DNA from: DASWDH01 sp035318505
Lineage (GTDB): Bacteria; Myxococcota_A; Polyangia; Polyangiales; Polyangiaceae
Direction: 5' to 3'
DNA: 7,252 bases
NCBI GenBank assembly: GCA_035318505.1
Contig: DATHEQ010000092.1
Span: 1 to 7,252, forward strand
Each line of letters opens with the position of its first letter. Position 1 is the first letter of the stretch. The notes beneath the pieces were generated by a model that did no database searches, was not told where the DNA came from, and worked only from the letters and a program-made list of their open reading frames with translations. The translations under genes were made by a program, and so were the position numbers. This document shows, in pieces, positions 3,929-7,252 of this stretch.

Positions 3929-6673
3929 TCAGAACGGTAGTTTGCTGGGCTCTGGCTTTTGGACGGCTGGCTTGGGGGGTGCTGCGGGAGCTGCCGGGGC
4001 AGGTGCGCCGCCGCCGCCGCCCTTGTTGCCGCCGCAACCCTTGTCCTGATCCTTGATCATGAATTGCACGCGACGGTTGCGCTCTTTGCCGGCCGGCGTG
4101 ACGTTCGGGGAGATGGGGCGCTCCTGCCCGTATCCTTGGGCGACGAGGCGACCTGGCTCGATGGAGTGCGCCAAGAGCCACTCGCGAACGGCGTTGGCGC
4201 GCTGATCGGAGAGGACCTTGTTGTGCTCTTTGGCGCCGGTGTTGTCGGTGTGACCCTGGATCTCGACCTGTTTCAAGCACGGGTTGCGGATCATCGTATC
4301 GGCGATCTCCTCGAGGAGACCGTTCGAATCGAGGCTGATCTTGGCGGAGTCCGTTTCGAAGTGGATCTGCCGCTTGATTTTGATCTCGTTGCCCGCGATC
4401 TCGACGTCGCCCTTCTTCGGGCGCTTGTAGAGGGTCAAATCGGCGCGCGAGTCCTCGCGGGCCTTCACCTCGACCGTCTGCACGTGGAGCATGTAACCGT
4501 CCGCATCGGCTTTGATGGTGATCGTGCCAGGCTGCAGCCCTTCCATCTTGAAGGCGCCGCTGGCATCGGCCGTGATGGCGACCTCTTTGCCCTGCGTGTC
4601 GACGACGCGAATGGAAGCGTTTGCCACCGGGGCTTTGCTTTCGGAGTCGAGGGCGTTGCCGGTGATGCTCCCCGTCTTCGGCGCCGCTTCAAGCGGGCAA
4701 TCGACGTCGAAGTACATCGGACCGCCGGACGGCATGCCGGGAGCACCGGGACCCATCGGCCCGGGGCCCATCGGGCCGGGCCCACCGGGGCCGGCACCAG
4801 GAGGCATCTGTCCCATCGCCCCCGGACCGCCTTGGCCCATGGCGCCGGGAGGCATCTGACCGGGACCACCAGGTCCCATCGCGCCGGGCGGCATCTGCCC
4901 CATCGCGCCGGGTGCCATGTTCGGGCCGGGCCCGTACGACGGGGCGGCCGTCATTCCGACGATGACTTTGCACTCGCCGTCTTTGTAGCCGTCGGCGTGG
5001 AGGGACAGCGTGTAGTTGCCCGGCTCGACGTTACCCGAAACGAAGCGACCATCCGGCCCGGTGACGAGCCCCGTCAGGTCACGCCCCTGGAAACGGACGA
5101 TGGCGTTGGCCGCCGCGTCCTGCTTGTCCTTTTCGTGGACAAAGCCGCGAATGCGCCGCTCGACGGTCATCGCGGGTGCGGCGCGCTCGATGATTTGCGG
5201 CTTCGGGGGCGGCGGCTCTTCGGCGTCGAAGCCGTACCCCAGGCCGAGCCAGAGATCCCAAGGAGGCGTGGGCGCCACTTCCTCGAGAAACGTAGCGTGT
5301 CCGGTCGTGCCGATGTCGAAGGCTGCCATGGCCTGAAACCCTTTGAGAAAGGGGTAGGCGCGCAGGCCGAGCGTCAAGGTCGACGGCATGTCTTCGAATA
5401 CGGCATTGGCGAGGCAGTAGTCACCGCGCCTAAGCGCAGCTCGGGGATCGCATGGGTATCCCTGGCGATTGACGGGAATACCGAGCCCCCATTCGATGAA
5501 AGGGCGGATGGCCGGGAACATCCCCTCGACGCCGAGGCTCGTCGAGAACTGATCGACGCGGTTGATGCCCAAACCAAAGCGCTCGATGCGCGTGATGTGT
5601 GCGCCGCGCACGTCGCGCACCCGCCTGCGGTCGTCCTCGACGTCTTCGACGAGGCTCTGCGAGTTGTCGAACATGTAGCCGACATTGAGGTGCACCCGCA
5701 GCGGCGCGCCGCCGTCGTTCGGCTGGCGCAGGTCGAGCGTGCTGAGCGCCTTGAAGCGAAAGCTCGTCGACGCGGTGTTGATTCCGACGCCGCCGGCGCC
5801 GTTCATGAAGAAAAGATCGGCGGCGCCGCCGAAGTTGAAGGCCTGCCCGATTTTGTTGGGCGTGAACGCCTTCACGCCGAGGCTCGTGTCACCGAGCACC
5901 TGCAGCAAGGTCGGCTGCCCTTTGTCATCCGAGCTCGACGACGAACGAATCGATGCGTACGCCTCGAGGAAGTCGACCGGAGTGACGGACAACCCGACGT
6001 TCGTTCCGAAGTGCGTGACGGAGTCGCTATCGGTGGTCCTGTCGTTCGACATACGGCAGAGCCCGTAGCCCTCTCGACTCCCCGGCCGGCAGAGGTAATT
6101 GTCGGACGTGAACCAGTCGAGCATGAGGTGAATGCGAAACGTCCCTGCGGCGCCCGATCCTGCGGCGGCAGTGCGCAAAAGCCCCGTCGAGCCGGCGATC
6201 GAGTTTTGCTCGAGGAGGGAGCGCGTGCGCTCTTCCTGAGCGTCTTCGGGGGGCGGTGCGACAGCGGCTGCAGCTTGCGACGAATCGAAACCCGCAGAGA
6301 AACCGACGGCACCACCGGGGCCCGGGGGAGGACCGCCCTGGGGCGCGCCACCGGGCGGACCATAGTAGGGAGCTTGAAATTCGCCCGGGTTTTGTCCGGG
6401 AGCGCCAGGCCCCGGTCCCGGACCAGGTGCGCCGGGCTGCGGCTGTCCACCTGGCGCGTAGCCGGGTGGAGGCGCGCCGGGATAGCCCGGTGCGGGAGCT
6501 TGTCCGGGTGCGGGGGCTTGTCCCGGTGCTGGGCCAAAGCCGGGCTGCTGGCCTGGCATCGGAGCTCCGGGCGGAGCCTGCGGATTGGGCTGGGGAGCCT
6601 GCGAAGCGGCGATGGAGGAGAGGAGCGTTGTGACGAGCGCAGCGGAGAGCGGGGCGAAAATCGAAGAACGCAT
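3929..6673 (-). CDS. OmpA-family outer-membrane/peptidoglycan-binding protein
   Basis: A 914-aa secreted envelope protein, likely tethering the outer membrane to peptidoglycan. Residues 1-26 look like a signal peptide (MRSSIFAPLSAALVTTLLSSIAASQA, here in two parts: charged start, then a hydrophobic core to an ASQA cleavage site). A Pro/Gly/Gln-rich linker follows (27-124), then a probable beta-barrel (about 177-485, ending LGLGYGF). A carboxypeptidase-regulatory-like domain (about 505-572) is followed by a Gly/Pro/Met linker (574-653), a second such domain (about 667-748), and an OmpA C-terminal domain (about 765-873). In the last, GHTDNTG gives D810 and DQRANAV gives R825, matching the diaminopimelate-binding Asp and Arg of OmpA with the same 15-residue spacing. 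A Gly/Ala/Pro-rich tail ends the protein. GAGGG, five bases before ATG, supports the start. The architecture resembles myxobacterial OmpA-family proteins I recall. Confidence 0.93.
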   Translation of the reverse strand: MRSSIFAPLSAALVTTLLSSIAASQAPQPNPQAPPGAPMPGQQPGFGPAPGQAPAPGQAPAPGYPGAPPPGYAPGGQPQPGAPGPGPGPGAPGQNPGEFQAPYYGPPGGAPQGGPPPGPGGAVGFSAGFDSSQAAAAVAPPPEDAQEERTRSLLEQNSIAGSTGLLRTAAAGSGAAGTFRIHLMLDWFTSDNYLCRPGSREGYGLCRMSNDRTTDSDSVTHFGTNVGLSVTPVDFLEAYASIRSSSSSDDKGQPTLLQVLGDTSLGVKAFTPNKIGQAFNFGGAADLFFMNGAGGVGINTASTSFRFKALSTLDLRQPNDGGAPLRVHLNVGYMFDNSQSLVEDVEDDRRRVRDVRGAHITRIERFGLGINRVDQFSTSLGVEGMFPAIRPFIEWGLGIPVNRQGYPCDPRAALRRGDYCLANAVFEDMPSTLTLGLRAYPFLKGFQAMAAFDIGTTGHATFLEEVAPTPPWDLWLGLGYGFDAEEPPPPKPQIIERAAPAMTVERRIRGFVHEKDKQDAAANAIVRFQGRDLTGLVTGPDGRFVSGNVEPGNYTLSLHADGYKDGECKVIVGMTAAPSYGPGPNMAPGAMGQMPPGAMGPGGPGQMPPGAMGQGGPGAMGQMPPGAGPGGPGPMGPGPMGPGAPGMPSGGPMYFDVDCPLEAAPKTGSITGNALDSESKAPVANASIRVVDTQGKEVAITADASGAFKMEGLQPGTITIKADADGYMLHVQTVEVKAREDSRADLTLYKRPKKGDVEIAGNEIKIKRQIHFETDSAKISLDSNGLLEEIADTMIRNPCLKQVEIQGHTDNTGAKEHNKVLSDQRANAVREWLLAHSIEPGRLVAQGYGQERPISPNVTPAGKERNRRVQFMIKDQDKGCGGNKGGGGGAPAPAAPAAPPKPAVQKPEPSKLPF
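4715..4954 (-). repeat. Tandem Gly/Pro/Met-coding repeat within the OmpA-family gene
   Basis: Encodes residues 574-653. The unit GQMPPGAMG occurs at 592-600 and 605-613 and in a variant form at 621-629, with shorter GPGPMGP units after it. The underlying DNA repeats imperfectly (for example GGCATCTG with nearby CCCATCGC on the plus strand), so length variation by slippage or recombination is plausible. The segment separates the two carboxypeptidase-regulatory-like domains. Confidence 0.75.
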
Positions 6674-6963
6674 CGGTTCCCTCAGCGAAGTGGGCGAGCT
6701 CCGTCGTGGGACCCGCCGTTCTTCAGCACGGTGCTTGTATCAAACTTTGGCTAAGAGCAGAATTTCGAAATCTACCGCGGCTGTCGATTCTCGCTGACGT
6801 CGCCAAGAGCGGTTTGACCTAGAAAAAGTGATCATCGAGAAGTGGTCATGTTCCATGCAAACTGATCAAGGAAATCGACGTAACGCTCCAAAATACCCGA
6901 GCGATACGCCGTGCTTTGCTCTGCTCGCGAATCCGAAGCGCCTGTGCTAACCCGTGCTCGCGA
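6674..6963. promoter_or_regulatory. Divergent intergenic promoter region
   Basis: About 290 bp between two divergent starts, noticeably more AT-rich at 6735-6900 than the flanking genes, as expected for promoters in a high-GC genome. I found no convincing -35/-10 pair or sigma-54 GG-N10-GC site. Possible protein-binding motifs are the palindromes AGCAC-G-GTGCT (6725-6735) and ATTTCGAAAT (6762-6771), two TGATCA sites (6829 and 6863), and the direct repeat TGCTCGCGAAT (6922 and 6955). It must contain the promoter of the OmpA-family gene and probably that of the response regulator. Confidence 0.55.
6679..6683 (-). promoter_or_regulatory. Shine-Dalgarno site of the OmpA-family gene
   Basis: On the minus strand this reads GAGGG, separated by five bases from the ATG at 6673. 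It is the clearest ribosome-binding site in the window and fixes the start immediately before the signal peptide. Confidence 0.75.
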
Positions 6964-6965
6964 AT
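6922..6965 (+). repeat. 11-bp direct repeat reaching the response-regulator start codon
   Basis: TGCTCGCGAAT at 6922-6932 and again at 6955-6965, start to start 33 bp. The second copy includes the first two bases of the ATG at 6964. Three helical turns of spacing would suit a regulator binding on one DNA face, but chance is not excluded. Confidence 0.5.
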
Positions 6966-7252
6966 GCCCTCGCGCGGCCGGATCCTCATCGTGGACGACG
7001 AAGCCAACGCACGTGCTGCGCTGAGCGAGATCTTGCACGAGGACGGTTATGTAACTGAAACCGCGGCGGACGGATTCAAAGCGCTCGGCAAGCTTTCGGA
7101 ATTCGAACCCGACGTCGTGCTCACTGATCTCAAAATGCCGGGCCTCGACGGCATTGGGCTCATGGAGAAAGGTCGCGAGATCGTTCCCGGCGCCGTCTTC
7201 GTGGTGATGACGGCGTTCGGCACGATCGGCAGCGCCGTCGACGCGGTCAAAC
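6964..7252 (+). CDS. Response regulator receiver domain, probably NtrC-like (3' end cut by window)
   Basis: Only the first 96 codons are in the window; no stop is reached. They form most of a CheY-like receiver domain: strand RILIVDDE with the acidic pair D11/D12, the phospho-acceptor D55 in LTDLKMPGLDG, and the switch Thr T83 in VVMTAFGTIGSAVDAVK. The conserved Lys of the usual KPF motif would fall just beyond the window end. The LTDLKMPG...MTAFGT wording is typical of NtrC-family, sigma-54-dependent activators (receiver, AAA+, Fis-type HTH), but the output domain is not visible and a stand-alone or other-class regulator is possible. ATG 6964 is the only sensible start, since no in-frame alternative with a good ribosome-binding site is seen upstream; it also lacks a clear Shine-Dalgarno sequence. 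It is transcribed divergently from the OmpA-family gene. Confidence 0.88.
   Translation, partial: MPSRGRILIVDDEANARAALSEILHEDGYVTETAADGFKALGKLSEFEPDVVLTDLKMPGLDGIGLMEKGREIVPGAVFVVMTAFGTIGSAVDAVK

Noticed and set aside
3929..3940. C-terminal Phe of the OmpA-family protein as a barrel insertion signal
   Set aside because: The Phe follows a Pro/Lys-rich flexible tail after the peptidoglycan-binding domain, not an amphipathic beta strand.
3597..4049. A 150-codon plus-strand open frame in the intergenic region
   Set aside because: It consists of translated repeats followed by antisense OmpA sequence, with no family resemblance and no ribosome-binding site.
3375..4280. A 301-codon minus-strand open frame crossing the repeat cluster
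   Set aside because: It overlaps rbfA and the OmpA-family gene in other frames, is Arg/Gly-rich, and its apparent internal repeats are just translated DNA elements A and B.
3959..6754. A 931-codon open frame on the plus strand antisense to the OmpA-family gene
   Set aside because: Its translation is Arg/His/Val/Asp-rich with no recognisable domain and mirrors the minus-strand gene, which has a signal peptide, a ribosome-binding site and clear OmpA motifs. Long antisense frames are common at high GC.
6814..6842. TTGACC as a -35 box for the response regulator
   Set aside because: No acceptable -10 hexamer occurs 16-18 bases downstream.
6844..6858. Sigma-54 promoter-like GG...GC pair
   Set aside because: The spacing is one base too long for the GG-N10-GC rule and flanking bases do not fit the consensus.

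Overview
This is a high-GC window with long Pro/Ala/Gly-rich linkers and an OmpA-family envelope protein of the barrel + carboxypeptidase-regulatory-like + OmpA C-terminal type. Together these suggest a myxobacterium (Myxococcota, Polyangia / Sorangium-like). That placement rests on recalled family resemblance and composition, not on a search.

Layout. (1) Positions 1-3538, plus strand: the distal part of a nusA/infB-type translation operon. It holds infB (IF2, 5' end cut by the window edge), a DUF503/YlxP family gene with an unusual acidic tail, and rbfA. (2) The rbfA stop codon sits in the loop of a perfect 20-bp palindrome that looks like an intrinsic terminator. (3) Positions 3547-3928: about 380 bp of non-coding DNA between convergent genes, packed with duplicated, hairpin-forming elements (two copies of a 43-bp element, two of a ~35-bp element, several further hairpins). 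(4) Positions 3929-6673, minus strand: a 914-aa secreted outer-membrane/peptidoglycan-binding OmpA-family protein. (5) Positions 6674-6963: a divergent, comparatively AT-rich regulatory spacer with short repeated motifs. (6) Position 6964 to the end, plus strand: the start of a receiver-domain response regulator, probably NtrC-like, cut by the window edge.

The first three genes serve translation: initiation (IF2), 30S maturation (RbfA), and a conserved operon partner of unknown precise role (YlxP). truB, which often follows rbfA, is absent here because the operon ends at rbfA. The OmpA-like gene and the response regulator are divergent and share a promoter region, so cross-regulation is possible but unproven.

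I found no clear new multi-gene system (no defence, CRISPR, toxin-antitoxin or biosynthetic module). The least-explained sequence is the structured repeat cluster between rbfA and the OmpA gene. The other notable points are the composite architecture of the OmpA protein and the YlxP acidic tail.
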